Part shown: piece after piece, positions 26,718 through 38,611 of the stretch
How positions within the stretch are numbered: position 1 is the first letter of the stretch
Layout of the letters: each line of letters opens with the position of its first letter
DNA from: Syncephalastrum monosporum B8922
Lineage: Eukaryota; Mucoromycota; Mucoromycetes; Mucorales; Syncephalastraceae
Direction of reading: 5' to 3'
Assembly (NCBI GenBank): GCA_000697355.1
Contig: JNEN01001227.1
Span: 682,001 to 746,000 of the forward strand
DNA length: 64,000 nucleotides
Notes under the pieces: generated by a model
What the model was told of the DNA's origin: nothing
Databases searched by the model: none
Seen by the model: the letters and a program-made list of their open reading frames with translations, nothing else
Made by a program: the position numbers and the translations under genes

Positions 26718-27130
26718 AGGCAACGGCATATTGTATTTAGTAATCTAGACATACCTGTACAGTATAGTATCCATATTGTCATCACTGTATATGCCCTCCT
26801 TGTACATATTTGCACGCCTGTCTCCATTATTTGAGACCAAATCCCTTTCGTGTACTTTTAGAGATCGCACCTTGCCTACTATCATGTATTATTAACTTTG
26901 TAATAGCCTACAACCAGGACAAGAGTGATCCGAAGTCCAAGTGCAGGTTGTGATGACCCGAAGCCGCAGGATAAGGGGCTCACTCACACCCGAAGCGTAG
27001 GGGGAAGGCTCACGACTAGACGAAGAGAAGCGTGTCATGGGCTAGTAACTCTGCATATAAACACCATAACCAAAGTTATCTGTCGAGCTTTTGCTACAAA
27101 CTGTTTCCCCCTCCTTATCTCTATCAGTGA
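26718..27130. other. Intergenic between small membrane protein and decayed gene
   Basis: AT-rich sequence with no gene signals. An ORF from 26925 runs into the inverted-repeat element and is not coherent across it. Confidence 0.35.
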
Positions 27131-28400
27131 ATTGCTGGCGTTCAGTCTACTTAAATACTCCAGAGTTAAAGGAGCCGACCCCCAAATTTCACCCCGCCCA
27201 AATTTTTGTCACTCTGGCAGGGAAAACTTATCTTTGTCTTCTTTCCTTGTCCAGGAAGCCCAACCATGCCTCCATTCCGCTCATCTCCAAAACAAACCCC
27301 TTCTCTTCGCTTGTTTTCTAACATATACGAATAAAGGCGACTTCAAGCTATCGAATCATACTCATCTCGTTGCCCATCGTTGTCATCTCAAGTTATCTCT
27401 CGCTTGCTTATCGCGCATGACGAGATTCGTCTACATTGTTGTCACCACTTGTCCGAACCAGCATGGAAGTACCTGGAAAAATGCGCAAGATATGAGTCAA
27501 ATAACCGGCGTTCACGAGACGTTGGGCTTGAAGACTATGGTATGGTCAAATTATCCCTGCCAGTGCGCGAAATCACCACCCAGAAAATTTCAAATCGCAT
27601 GAATTTGGGCGGGGTGAAATTTGGAGGTCGGCTCCTTTAACTCTGGAGTATTTAAGTAGATTGTTGTTCATTCACCGAAAGAACAAGAATGTGCTGGATC
27701 TCATGGAGACAGACAACCTGTACCTACTCTGGGGCTTTATCGACAATGTCTTTTGGGATTCTCCTGTTCAAGCAATAAGGTAATTGAATGCTGTCTTCTG
27801 AAAGGGGAAGCCTGGGAGTAATATGCTTACGACATCTATAGCAAAGAGAAGGACAGCAGAGCCAACGCAGACGCATGGAGGAAGCGGCTCATGTCTGCCT
27901 TGAAGCAGGCTTCCTACGCGAAGCATGGCTACCAAATGGATACCATCTACTTAGTTGGAGACAAGGAGCTCGGCTGCCTGGGAGATCGGTGAGACAAGCG
28001 ATACCTCGAAGGCCATGAAGGACGGTCAAATGAAACATGCCCGTCGTAATGAAAGACATGCTTCTCAAGAAACTTGGGTTACAATATCAGTGGTATGACT
28101 TTCTTCAAGATTCACGGTTTTATAACTCATCCACTACTTCATATATTAGGTAACCATATTACCTTGATGGTACTCGATGCTCCCCATGGCAACGTAGTAC
28201 GATTGCGGCGAAGTGCGCACGGTCCAAGTTGATGGTGTAGAATTGGCATTTGTCGTTGTAGCGTGTACGCTTCCTACGTGGTAAAGTTTGATGATGCATA
28301 CACGAATTTATCGATTCCAGGTGTATTGGAACAATTCGAAAAAATCCAAAAATTTCCAATATCGAGCATAGCACTTTTCGCTGTTATAATGTGGGAGACA
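27131..28400 (+). pseudogene. Decayed member of an unrecognised gene family, split by a MITE
   Basis: Protein-like wording continues through this interval but is broken. Bases 27131-27147 and 27657 onward read in one frame once the inverted-repeat element is removed: IAGVQSRLLFIHRKNKNVLD, then LMETDNLYLLWGFIDNVFWD. After an apparent intron come KEKDSRANADAWRKRLMSAL and KQASYAKHGYQMDTIYLVGD. An extra base near 27980-27990 shifts the frame into IGETSDTSKAMKDGQMK. Another shift follows before MPVVMKDMLLKKLG, and another before ISGMTFFKIHG. After a second putative intron comes NHITLMVLDAPHGNVVRLRR. My impression is of a multi-copy hypothetical family found in Mucorales genomes, but I cannot confirm this or assign a function. 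At least three frameshifts and the insertion mark it as a pseudogene. Confidence 0.6.
27150..27656. mobile_element. 507-bp inverted-repeat element (MITE) with TA target duplication
   Basis: The two ends are inverted copies of each other over 55 bp with one mismatch: 27150-27204 against 27602-27656, beginning CTTAAATACTCCAGAG. A TA dinucleotide flanks each side (27148-27149 and 27657-27658). Removing the element and one TA restores a TCTAGA site and an uninterrupted reading frame in the surrounding decayed gene. The interior has no transposase-like ORF. TA duplications, long inverted repeats and small size fit a non-autonomous element of the Tc1/mariner type, mobilised by a transposase elsewhere. 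That superfamily assignment is inferred only from the TA. Confidence 0.85.
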
Positions 28401-28888
28401 GCGGAAAAGTACTGGTTTCTCCAGGGTGTGTGTATGTGCTCATGATAGATGTGCTAGAGTGTTTGTGTGGCATCGGTGGCAGTTGATGCTGTCTGTACTG
28501 GTTATCATCACTTGCCAATATGTTTACTAGCTAGCATCCCACACGGCGTGCCGTATCGGCGTCCAAATATGGACGACATTGGCAGGGGATGGTTTTGTGA
28601 TCTAACATATTTCGCTTAGTACTTGAAAGCGACAGCTCGAGGCGAGTAGCACCTTGCTAGAGCATGATGAAAGACATCAGGCCCATCTTCTTTGCTAGAC
28701 TGTCTCTGTATAAATGATAAGCAGCAGACATGGGGTCATGCCCCGCCCGCTTGGGGTGCTGCGCAGATCATCTCTTCATTAAAGACTCACGGTGACCAAT
28801 GAGGAGGAGTTGAAATGGCCGCCCGTCAAAAATTTTCTTTTTTTTGACAACTTCTTTCCGTCCCACTCACAAAACGAACCCGTCCCCT
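28401..28888. other. Gap upstream of FGAM synthase
   Basis: No gene is seen. The last 150 bp probably contain the FGAM synthase promoter and a T-rich 5' UTR (TTTTCTTTTTTTTGAC shortly before the start). A six-base CCAATG block occurs near 28796; I give it no weight. Confidence 0.35.
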
Positions 28889-31800
28889 ATGCTGGTCCTT
28901 CCCGGAACCTCTGCGCTCTCTGAATTCAAGAGCAAGAGCCTCTTGAAGAGCGTCCAAGGCCACGTCCCGGCGGCGTCGGCCGTCGCGGCTCTCCACGTCC
29001 ATTTCGTCCAGCCCCGCACGCAAGAGAGCGCCGCTTTGCTGGCGAACCCTGAGTCCGAGCAAGGCCGAATCTTGCGCAACCTCCTCGACTATGATTCGAA
29101 CCCGATCGCACCTGAGGCGCAGACTCTCATTGGTGAGTTCTTGCAGTCCGGCCAGCAGCCTGCGAATGCGACGGTGCTGCTCGTGACCCCGCGCGCCGGC
29201 ACCATTTCGCCTTGGTCGTCCAAGGCAACCAACATTGCACACCTCTGCAACCTGTACGAGCACGTCGAGCGCATTGAGCGCGGCACGGCCTACGTCGTCC
29301 AGACCGCAGACGGCTCGCGCGTCGAGTACCAGGGCTTCGTGGATGCGCTCCACGACCGCATGACGCAGGCGGTGCTGACCCATGTGCCCGAGAGCGAGCT
29401 CGTCTTCAAGCACGGCGAGCCTGCGCCGCTCACCGTCGTCGACCTTCTGGGCGGCGAGGGCAGCAAGAACGCCCACGTCGCGCGTGACAAGCTGGTCAAG
29501 GCCAACCAGGAGCTCGGCCTGGCCCTCGCGACGGATGAGATCGATTACCTCGTGTCGGCCTTTGTCGGCGACGTCAACACCCAGGACGCCCTGCGCCGCA
29601 ACCCCACCGACGTCGAGCTGTTCATGTTTGCCCAGGTCAACTCGGAGCACTGCCGCCACAAGATCTTTGGTGCAGACTGGACCATCGACGGCGAGCGCAA
29701 GCCCCACTCGCTCTTTGGCATGATCAAGAACACCCATCAGCTCCACCCACAGTACACCCTGTCGGCCTACTCCGACAACGCTGCCGTCCTCGAGGGCTTC
29801 AAGGCCACCCGCTTCATGCCCTCCTCCGCGAGCAACAACGTGTACGAGCACTACGAGGAAGATGTGCATTATCTGGCCAAGGTAAATGGGAGTTTTTCTT
29901 TTCTTTTTGGAAAAAGGAGGACTTGGAGGGGGAGTATATCCTGCCAGTGACTCACCTTTGCGGTTGTTGCTAGGTTGAGACGCACAATCATCCCACGGCC
30001 GTGTCGCCCTTCCCCGGTGCTGCCACCGGCTCAGGCGGTGAGATCCGTGACGAGGGTGCCGTCGGCCTCGGTTCGAAGCCCAAGGCGGGTCTCGTCGGCT
30101 TCACGACGTCGAATCTGCTCATCCCCGGCAAGGTACAGCCTTGGGAAACCGACTTTGGCAAGCCCGGCCACGTTGCGTCTGCCTTTGACATCATGATAGA
30201 AGCCCCGCTCGGTGGCGCTGCCTTCAACAACGAATTCGGCCGTCCTGCTTTGACCGGCTACTTCCGCACCTTTGCCGAAGAGGTCCCCGTCACCGAGAGC
30301 GAGACTGAGGTGCGCGGTTACCACAAGCCCATCATGATCGCCGGTGGTGTCGGGTCCATCCGCCCGGGCCACATGCTCAAGAAGCCCATTGCGCCCGGCG
30401 CCCACCTCGTCGTCCTGGGTGGCCCCTCCATGCTGATCGGTCTCGGCGGTGGTGCCGCGTCCTCCATGGCCTCGGGTCAGAGCAGCGCCGACCTCGACTT
30501 TGCGTCTGTCCAGCGCGATAACCCCGAGATGGAGCGCCGCGCTCAGCAGGTCATTGACTTTTGCGCTGCCCTGGGCGATGAGAGCCCCATCGAATCCATC
30601 CACGACGTCGGCGCGGGCGGTCTCTCCAACGCGCTCCCCGAGATTGTCCATGACAGCGACCTCGGCGCCGAGATTGAGCTGCGCCAAGTGCCTTGCGACG
30701 ACAGCAGTCTCTCGCCCATGGAGATCTGGTGTAACGAGTCGCAGGAACGCTACGTGCTCGCCGTTGCCCCCAGCAAGCTCGCCACCTTTGAGGCGCTCTG
30801 CGCGCGTGAGCGCTGTCCCTACGCGGTCGTGGGCAAGGCCACGGCGGAGCAGCGTCTCGTCGTCAAGGACTCGCTTCTGAAGAACGTCCCGATCGACCTG
30901 CCCATGCCCGTCCTCTTTGGCAAGCCGCCCAAGATGTCGCGCGTCACGCAGTCCGCCCAGCCCTTCCGCAAGCCCTTCGATACCTCGCTGGGCGCGTACC
31001 TGCCCCACGTGCCTGCCCTGTCCGACCGCCTGGCCGACTCTGTCTCGCGTGTGCTCCAGCTCCCCTCCGTCGCGTCCAAGTCGTTCCTGGTCACCATTGG
31101 CGATCGCTCGATCACGGCTCTCGTCGCGCGCGACCAGTTTGTCGGTCCCTGGCAGGTGCCCGTCGCAGATGTTGCGGTGACGACCACGTCGCTTGGCGAG
31201 CACATCATCACGGGTGAGGCAATGGCGATGGGTGAACGCACACCGCTCGCGCTCTTGTCCGCGGCCGCGTCGGCGCGCATGGCCGTCGGAGAGTCCGTGA
31301 CCAACCTGGCTGCGGCCAACATTGCTGATATCGGCCGCATCCGCATGTCGGCCAACTGGATGTGCGCGGCCGACCACACCGGCGAGGGCGCGGGTCTCTA
31401 CGAAGCGGTGCAGGCCGTCGGCCTCGACCTCTGCCCCAAGCTCGGCATTGCCATCCCTGTCGGCAAGGACTCCATGTCGATGAAGATGAAGTGGAAGGAG
31501 AACGAGCAGCCCAAGGAGGTGACCGCGCCTCTGTCGCTGATCATCACCGGCTTTGCGCCCGTCATCAACAACCACAAGACCTTCACGCCCCAGCTCGCCA
31601 ACCAGCCCAACACGAGCCTGCTCCTGATCGACCTCGCCAAGGGCCAGCAGCGTCTGGGCGGTTCCGCTCTTGCCCAAGTGTACAAGCAGATCGGCAAGGA
31701 CTGCCCCGACGTCGAGGACGCCGAGCTGCTCAAGCACTTCTTCAATGGCATGCAGGCTGTCAAGGAGCACGACGGCCTCGTCCTCGCCTACCACGACCGA

Positions 31801-33063
31801 TCCGACGGTGGTCTGTTCACGACTGTGGCCGAGATGTGCTTTGCCGGCCACGTGGGCGCCGAGATCGACCTGGATGCGATTGCCAAGGGCGGTGACGTGA
31901 CAGCCGCGCTGTACAATGAAGAGCTGGGTGCCGTGGTCCAGGTGCAGGACGACCGTCTCGAGGAGTTCCTGAGCAAGATGGCCGCGTCGGGTGTGGCCGC
32001 CGAGCACATTGTCAAGCTCGGCTCGGTCACGCCGCACAACGACCAGGACACGATCGCGTTCCGTCTTGGCGGCCAGGCCGTCTATGCCGCGAGCCGCGTC
32101 GAGCTCTTCCGCCTGTGGTCGTCCACGTCGCACGCCATGCAGGCCGCGCGTGACAATGCCGACTGTGCTCAACAAGAATACGACACCGTTCTCGATACCT
32201 CTGACCCGGGTCTGAACTACCAGCTCACCTTTGACCCTGCGGCCGATATCACGGCTGGCTTGACGCAGCGACCGCGCGTTGCCATCCTCCGTGACCAGGG
32301 CGTCAACGGCCAGATCGAGATGGCCTTTGCGTTCTACCTGGCTGGCTTCGAGGTCGTCGACGTCCACATGACCGACATCATCTCGGGCAAGGTCACGCTC
32401 AAGGACTTTGTCGGCCTGGCCGCCTGTGGTGGTTTCTCCTACGGTGACGTCCTCGGCGCCGGCGCAGGTTGGGCCAAGTCGATCCTCCTCAACGAGCACG
32501 CCCGCGCCGAGTTTACCCACTTCTTCCACGCGCGCGACAACACGTTCGCCCTCGGTGTGTGCAACGGCTGTCAGTTCCTGAGCAACCTCAAGGAGCTTAT
32601 CCCAGGTGCGGAGGCGTGGCCCCGATTCGAGCGCAATCAGAGCGAGCAGTTTGAGGGTCGCACGAGCATGGTTGAAATCACCGAAAGCAACTCGATCTTC
32701 TTTGACGGCATGCAGGGCTCCAAGCTGCCCATTGCGGTTGCGCACGGCGAGGGTCGTGTGCAGTTTAAGAGCGAGGCGGATGCGCAGGCCTTTGACCAGC
32801 AGGGTCTGATGGCGGTGCGCTATGTCGACCACCACGGTCAGCCCACCACGCGCTATCCCTTCAACCCCAACGGCTCGCCGGGCGGTATCACAGGTATCCG
32901 CACGCCCAACGGCCGTGTGCTCGCCATGATGCCTCATCCCGAGCGCGTCGTCCTCAAGGAGAGCAATTCGTGGTATCCCGCCGAGGCGGCTGCGTGGGGC
33001 CAGGTCGGTCCTTGGCTCCGGATGTTCCGCAACGCCCGCAAGTGGGTCGGCGATCGCTTCTAA
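28889..33063 (+). CDS. ADE6: Phosphoribosylformylglycinamidine (FGAM) synthase
   Basis: Two exons (28889-29881 and 29974-33063) give 1360 residues, the usual size of the fused PurS/PurL/PurQ-type enzyme. It converts FGAR, glutamine and ATP to FGAM in cytosolic purine synthesis. [14 protein letters not shown] was chosen as start. The N-terminal part carries [19 protein letters not shown]. The splice joins AK to [19 protein letters not shown], the ATP-binding part of the synthase domain. The C-terminal glutaminase has [12 protein letters not shown] with the nucleophile at about Cys1194, and MMPHPERV supplies the His and Glu. Codon use is far more GC-rich at third positions than in its neighbours, which suggests high expression. 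That bias also produces a 1026-codon open frame on the opposite strand, which I reject. Confidence 0.97.
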
Positions 33064-33246
33064 GTACAGGCCCTTCGAAACGAAAAAAAAAAAAGAGTAG
33101 TCATGTATCATATATATTTTCTTTTTCTATCTTTCATGTTTTCTTTATTTCTCTTGCATTCCAATCCAACCACACACAAAAAAAAAAGAAAGAAAAGCGC
33201 ACAGGCTCTTCTTCCTATTATTTACACACACAATGGGTGAGATAAT

Positions 33247-33675
33247 TTAGCACGAATTGTTCGGGGGCGAGTTGGGGTTGACTGTAACGTGGAAGGCGAC
33301 CGAGTCGAGGGTGCAGGTCTTGCCCGAGGACGTGGAGGCCTTGACGCGGAACTTGTAGTTGCCCGACTCGAGATCGCCGTCGCCCATGAGGAGGACAAAG
33401 TTGCCGGTGGTGCCGGCCGAGCCCTTGATATTGGTGACTTCGGTCGTGATTTTTTTGCCCGACGTGGAGATCAGATCCACGGACGCGATCTTGTTGACCT
33501 TGCTAGCCCCGAGGTCCCAGTCGACCGAGTAGCATTGGCCGTAGGTCCAGTTCAGACCTGACTTGATCGGGGAAGTAATACGGAATCCCAGGCAGTCGGC
33601 CGTCGCGGCAGGCGCGGCCTTGACGGCAGCAGCAGCAAAGAGGACCAAGGCCAGGGTAGTTTGGATCAATTGCAT
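33247..33675 (-). CDS. Small secreted KNH/Kre9-N-terminal-like protein
   Basis: A single-exon ORF of 142 residues. MQLIQTTLALVLFAAAAVKA is a clear signal peptide with likely cleavage before APAAT. The mature part begins CLGFRITSPIKSGLNWTYGQ, then CYSVDWDLG, which matches the opening of the KNH/Kre9 N-terminal (Ser-Thr-rich GPI-anchored family) beta-sandwich domain. Later strands read NFVLLMGDGDLESGNYKFRV. Four cysteines in the mature chain (the last at the C-terminus) could form two disulfides, and NWT is a sequon. Unlike many relatives there is no Ser/Thr-rich stalk or GPI signal, so it is probably soluble in the wall or medium. GC-rich codon use suggests strong expression. Its stop faces that of FGAM synthase. 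Confidence 0.8.
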   Translation of the reverse strand: MQLIQTTLALVLFAAAAVKAAPAATADCLGFRITSPIKSGLNWTYGQCYSVDWDLGASKVNKIASVDLISTSGKKITTEVTNIKGSAGTTGNFVLLMGDGDLESGNYKFRVKASTSSGKTCTLDSVAFHVTVNPNSPPNNSC

Positions 33676-33849
33676 GATGATGATTAGAGAAGAGAGGAAA
33701 TATATCGACTAGAGGAGGATGGATAAGAAAAAAAGCAAGACTGTACACGGCTTTATATATATATATCTACAAGAACTAGGAAGCGGATGATAGAGTAAAA
33801 TAAAATAAGAGAGAACGTATGGAGAAGCAGCAGGATGATAAAAAAAGCA

Positions 33850-35248
33850 TCAACTGCCGGTTAAAGAAGTGACAGGGAAGATGGGACTATTTTCGTCGCG
33901 CAAACGCTGTGCTTCAATGATCAAGCGCTCAACGGCCTGCGGGATGTACTCGTTTGTGGAGACGTCGACGAGCACGTGAGAAATGAACCAGTACTTGTCT
34001 GAGAATTCCGGCGGCGGCTTCCAATTGAACTTGTTGCGAAAGTCACCACCGATAAAAATGGTCTGACTCGCGAGCAGTTCGAAGCAGTCGTCGGCGTCGT
34101 ACAGTCCCTGAAACAGAATCATTCGGTCACGCATGCTCGGCGCAGGTATGTAATCAATGCGGAGATCGTGTGGTACCAGGCGTTGGAGAGCAGCTATTTT
34201 GGTTGAGTCACACAAACAAGCATGAATGTTTTCTCTACGTACTGGGCGTGAGTGTGACACGAGCCGAGTCGCCCATGATGCTGGATATCTTGAGTTGGAG
34301 GCGCTGGATGTGCAGAGCTTGCAAGGCAGGGAGGTGGGCGAGATCGTCTGCTGTCTTGGGGCGTGGGGTCTCGGTCAGCGTGCCGCGGATGGGTACAGAC
34401 GAGCGTTCGACGTGAATGCTGGGACCAGGCATGTCGGGCTGCGAGGGCGGTGAGGGATGGGTGCCGGCCGTGGAAGGCGTTGCCACTGATTCGGGTGTGC
34501 TACTGCGCCATGTCTGTGCACGACTCCGTTTGGACCCTGACGACGAAGACGAGGGTGCATGAACAGCGCTCGTCGTGGTCGTGGTCGTGGTCGTAGTGGT
34601 TGCAGGAGCAGGAGTCGCGTGACCCGCCGAAGTGGATGTGTTGCTATTCTCATCTTCCTTGGGCGAGCTATTCTCGTCGTCTTTGGGCATGGTCAGGGTC
34701 GGAATGGCGCAGCCATTGGACAGGGCGGTGACAAGTGCGTCCTTAAAGGAGAGCACGTGTTTGCTTGCATCGAGGATGTTCTGCAGGATGGCAGGAATAG
34801 CATGCAGACTGTCGCGTTTGCCGCGAGGTGAGACCATCATCAGCTGCTGCCCGACTGGAAATAGACGCGTTTCAGTGTAAATCTGAGGAACCGACCCGCG
34901 CTCGACAAGGCTGATCAACGACAGCAGCAAAACGCAGCCTCGCAGGTAATTTGCCTCGTACTCTGCCTGCGCCACCCGCTGCTTGAGACGCTCCACCTCT
35001 TGCTCCATCGCCTGCCATGCCTGCTCTTTCTCCATCCGTTTGGCCTGCTCCCGCTCCCGAAATGCCCGCTGGGCAGCTCGATTCTGCTCCCGTCGCTCTT
35101 CAGCCGTGGGCGGATTCGGCTTGCGGCCGCGTCGTTTATGCTGGCGCACACGCTCGCCATTGGTGGGATCCTCAAGCCCCACCTCGCTGGCTTCATCAAA
35201 GTGATGAAAGCGGAAGCGCTTGTTGCTCGCCTGTGGTGACTCGCTCAT
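33850..35248 (-). CDS. bZIP transcription factor with C-terminal DUF3425-like domain
   Basis: Two exons, complement of 34243-35248 and 33850-34193, give 449 residues. The start is MSESPQASNKRFRFHHFDEA. The basic region RREQNRAAQRAFREREQAKR carries the NxxAQxxFR signature of the Yap/Pap1 (AP-1-like) group, with a leucine-zipper-type coiled coil following (MEQEVERLKQRVAQAEYEA). A long Ser/Thr/Pro-rich middle contains a run of ten threonines. The C-terminus (RLVPHDLRIDYIPAPSMRDR, MILFQGLYDADDCFELLASQ, FNWKPPPEFSDKYWFISHVL) resembles DUF3425, a domain common in fungal bZIPs. A nuclear regulator is certain in outline; its targets are unknown. Longer N-terminal reading beyond 35248 has no ATG support. 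Redox or stress control, typical of Yap proteins, is only a guess. Confidence 0.88.
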
Positions 35249-38200
35249 GGTCCTGATTGGAAAAGTGTGTGCTCTCTGCCCAGACGTGTGTGCTGTAATA
35301 GACTTGGCTGTATCTCTACCCTGTACCGCTCGGTGTGTTTTTGCCTTTTTTGTTGCGCTCGCACCAAAAACCCACATGTTTTTCCAACCCAGATTTGCAT
35401 TTGTCAGGGCTCTCACCCCGCATTTCAGCCATATCCAAGTGCACGAGCGTCGATGGTGCATACAGTACATACAGTGCTGTGCTGCATGATAAACCCAACC
35501 TTTGCCAGGCCAATATCGATGTGAAATGAAGAATCATAGAGTGTTATATGCTCACACTCGCTTTCTTTTTACGTAGACCATGGAGGAAAACACAGGCACG
35601 CCAATCCACATGTGAAAAGAGAAGCCAATGCCAGCTGTCGGGGACTCAGTGCATCTTTCCTGGATAGGCCAAGTCTCTCTTCTCACTTCTACCGGAATCC
35701 CACCGGTGCCTCATTATTAATTCTCTTGACTCGGGACCACGATGAGCCGAGGAAAATAGAGGAAGCTTCTGGTAAGCTGCTATCAACTGAGATTAATAAG
35801 CTCTTTACCAAGGCTCCTCCTCGTGTCCAAGACGGGTTGCGGAAGCCATCGCACGTACCAACTCTTTTTCTGCTGCTGCTGCTGCTGCTGCTGTTGCTCA
35901 TACAAGGTTTGTCGATCACCAACAAACCGTCCCATATCTCTAGCAGGATCCACACATTTTTGTTTTTTCACTGCTGGCATTACATGCCACTTGTGCGGTA
36001 TCTTATAGATGTATAACGTCAGCATATATATGCCTTTGAAAAAGTCGCTTTATCTTCAGCTTACAAGACGTTTCCTGAGCTATCGAATAATATAATTCAA
36101 TATGCTTTCAAACTATATACTATTTGCATAACTATGCAGGTTCTTTGGCTATCACAAATGATTAATTAACAGATACAGCACCACGAAACAACCCATTGCA
36201 GGTCCGAACCTGTTATATTATAGAATGGCCACACAGCCACTGCACGTAACGCCTCAAACTATGCGCCTCCTACATACCCCACGTAGATGGAGCATTTACT
36301 GTAATTTTATGGACGACTTGCACTCTAGGTACGTAGGCTTTGATCATGCATTAGCTCTGACTTCCTTCTCTTCACTCTTCGTGTGCTAAACAATGGAGTA
36401 GAGTTTTAATCATGATAGTACAGTATCGATGTGAAAGTCTACATAAAATGCGTAATAAGAGAAGTTGGCGCCCATGATATATAGGAGCAATAGCCTTGGT
36501 AGCTTATATCATGTCACCATATGTACATTCTCAAAAGCGCTGGCACACTCCAGCCATGGTGACAGAGAAAACACACGCCACTCAGAACGGAGTTTTGCAA
36601 TAAAAAAAATTTTTTTTTTTCTTATTTTCAGTGTGGACCAAGGCAAGGGCGACCGAGCAACCCTTCTTTCCGTTGTTTAACAAAAGAGAAAAAAGGTACA
36701 GTATTTGATTTTTTTGATGATATTCTTCATCACACGCACCCATAAGTCTTTGTCAGGTGGATCGTCCTTTTCAATGATGATTCTCTGTTACACTTGTGGA
36801 AGAAAAAACTTTACGTCTCGACCTCGGGTACTTTGTTCTAAAGTGCCTGAAACTGAGATGTGTTGCTTTGTTTTGAGTAGAAGGCATCCATTTTACCATG
36901 GGTGTTTTCTTAGTACAAAGCAGACATGCCATTTTTTTACTCTTGTGGGTATCATATCTTACTCATACTTGTATTATTTCTTTTAGGTAAACCCATCCAC
37001 CGTTAGCTTAGTTTATATATATTGCTCCACATAAATGCTTGTTTGCTATGGTACTATGTTTACCATTGTGTTCAATAGGGCTGGGAAGATGCAGAGGTAC
37101 TTCTTTGATCTGGGGACGATTACCCGATCTACGTCTTCTGCTCATTATACATGTGCGATCCTGGGTTGAGGGTTGGCTATTTATTTTCTACCACTGTTGT
37201 CATTATGTGAACCCTATTTTTCCACATTACTGCGGCCGTTCGAAAGAAATTATGAGGATTTGGGGCATATCGATTCGCACAAACACGTACTGTTTACTAT
37301 GGAGTGAGCATGAAAGTATGCGTCAAATGTAGATTTTGGCATTTTGCGGCAGCCTTAGCAAGCCCCGGGTCGCTCCTGTTGCAAGTTTGCAAAACCGCAC
37401 TAACGTCTCGCTGCATTGGATCTGACAGTTGGATTCACTTCATCCAATAAAGGTCTATTGCTTCAATACTCTTTTGACCTTAAAAGCAGCATCCATCTAA
37501 AAAGCTTCCTCGCGCAGATCGTTGCCGACAGTAGCGCTCATCCACTTGCGGACTGAAGACCTATACAGCTGGGTGCGTTCAGCTACGGTATATTTTGCCT
37601 CGGTTGTTAAAGCGGGCAGGTGGGATAAATGATCTCATATACGATATATCAAAGCCACGCCAGAAACGCAATACAGAGTGCGAGATGCATATCGATGGGT
37701 AGCAGGTACAAGAACTAACGAAGCATGGTGATGTTAAACGTCTTCAGTAAATCAGCACCATCATAACATGTAGAAATTTTACTGTGTATGGCAAGCTGGA
37801 AGACTTTAAACTTGTGTAGTTGAATGGGGGTACTGAACTGCTCTAAAAAATTGCCGAGCCTATATCTGCATAGTCCCAGAGTCAGAGCCATGGGCATTCC
37901 ACAGACACACTAGCCTAGCCCACACAGCAAGGCAAGGGAAAATGCAATATCCAAAAAATTGCCGATTTATTATTCGCGCTTGCACATGCACGTGGTTCGT
38001 GGGTGCTTATACCAATCTCACAATGAAGTCTTATTTAATATGCGCGTGAGAGAAAAAGCCAGAGAGGTGAGCTAAGACCGCCTTTTTTTTATTATATCCA
38101 CGTGTTGGGACCCTCTTGAATGACATATGTATTCTCGCCGGTGTGTGCAGATTGCAACGTGTGTCTCCTCAGGGCGCTGCAACTGGTATGACTGACACCG

Positions 38201-38611
38201 CCACACATAGCGTGACTCTATCTGGATTACCTTGATTCATTGATTCCTTTCTTTGTGCCGTGCCTAGAATGGTCAAGTGTTTGCATTTGAGCATGTCTGG
38301 AATTTAACTTGATTAGGGAACATCAGCATGGAGAATACAGCAGCCCGTCCATTGTAAGGCATAGATATTGAAGTGTGGAAGTAAAGAACAAAAGTGCGAG
38401 AGGCAGAGGAAAGGGAAGAGAGGAGAGATTATGTTTTGGGGGGACATGTTTCATGATCGGCGAAGCTGGAATCGGATGGCGTTGCACGACACACACGGCA
38501 CAGCAGAGCACAACGGATCCCCATACAATTATTAAGTTTTCCCTCTCTTCTTTTCCCCCTCACTTTTTCTATTTTCTTCCCTCATTTCCGTGAGCTCCAT
38601 TTTCCTGTGGC
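35249..38611. other. Long intergenic stretch
   Basis: About 3.4 kb between divergent genes (bZIP on minus, Zds-like on plus) with no recognisable gene. It contains a (CTG)8-type run at about 35870-35893, many T-rich tracts, and ORFs of 60-134 codons without start context, splice support or family resemblance. The bZIP promoter should lie near 35250-35500 and the Zds promoter near 38400-38600. Confidence 0.45.
35870..35893 (+). repeat. CTG/CAG trinucleotide microsatellite
   Basis: A short perfect run of the CTG triplet, followed by a TTG variant, in non-coding DNA. On the minus strand it reads CAG/CAA. Confidence 0.75.

Noticed and set aside
28826..29869. A 347-codon antisense frame over exon 1 of FGAM synthase
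   Set aside because: Same shadow effect of GC-rich codons; no family wording.
30031..33111. A 1026-codon open frame antisense to FGAM synthase
   Set aside because: It mirrors the GC-ending codon bias of the sense gene, its translation is Arg/Gly/Asp/His/Val-rich without any domain, and the sense protein is certain.
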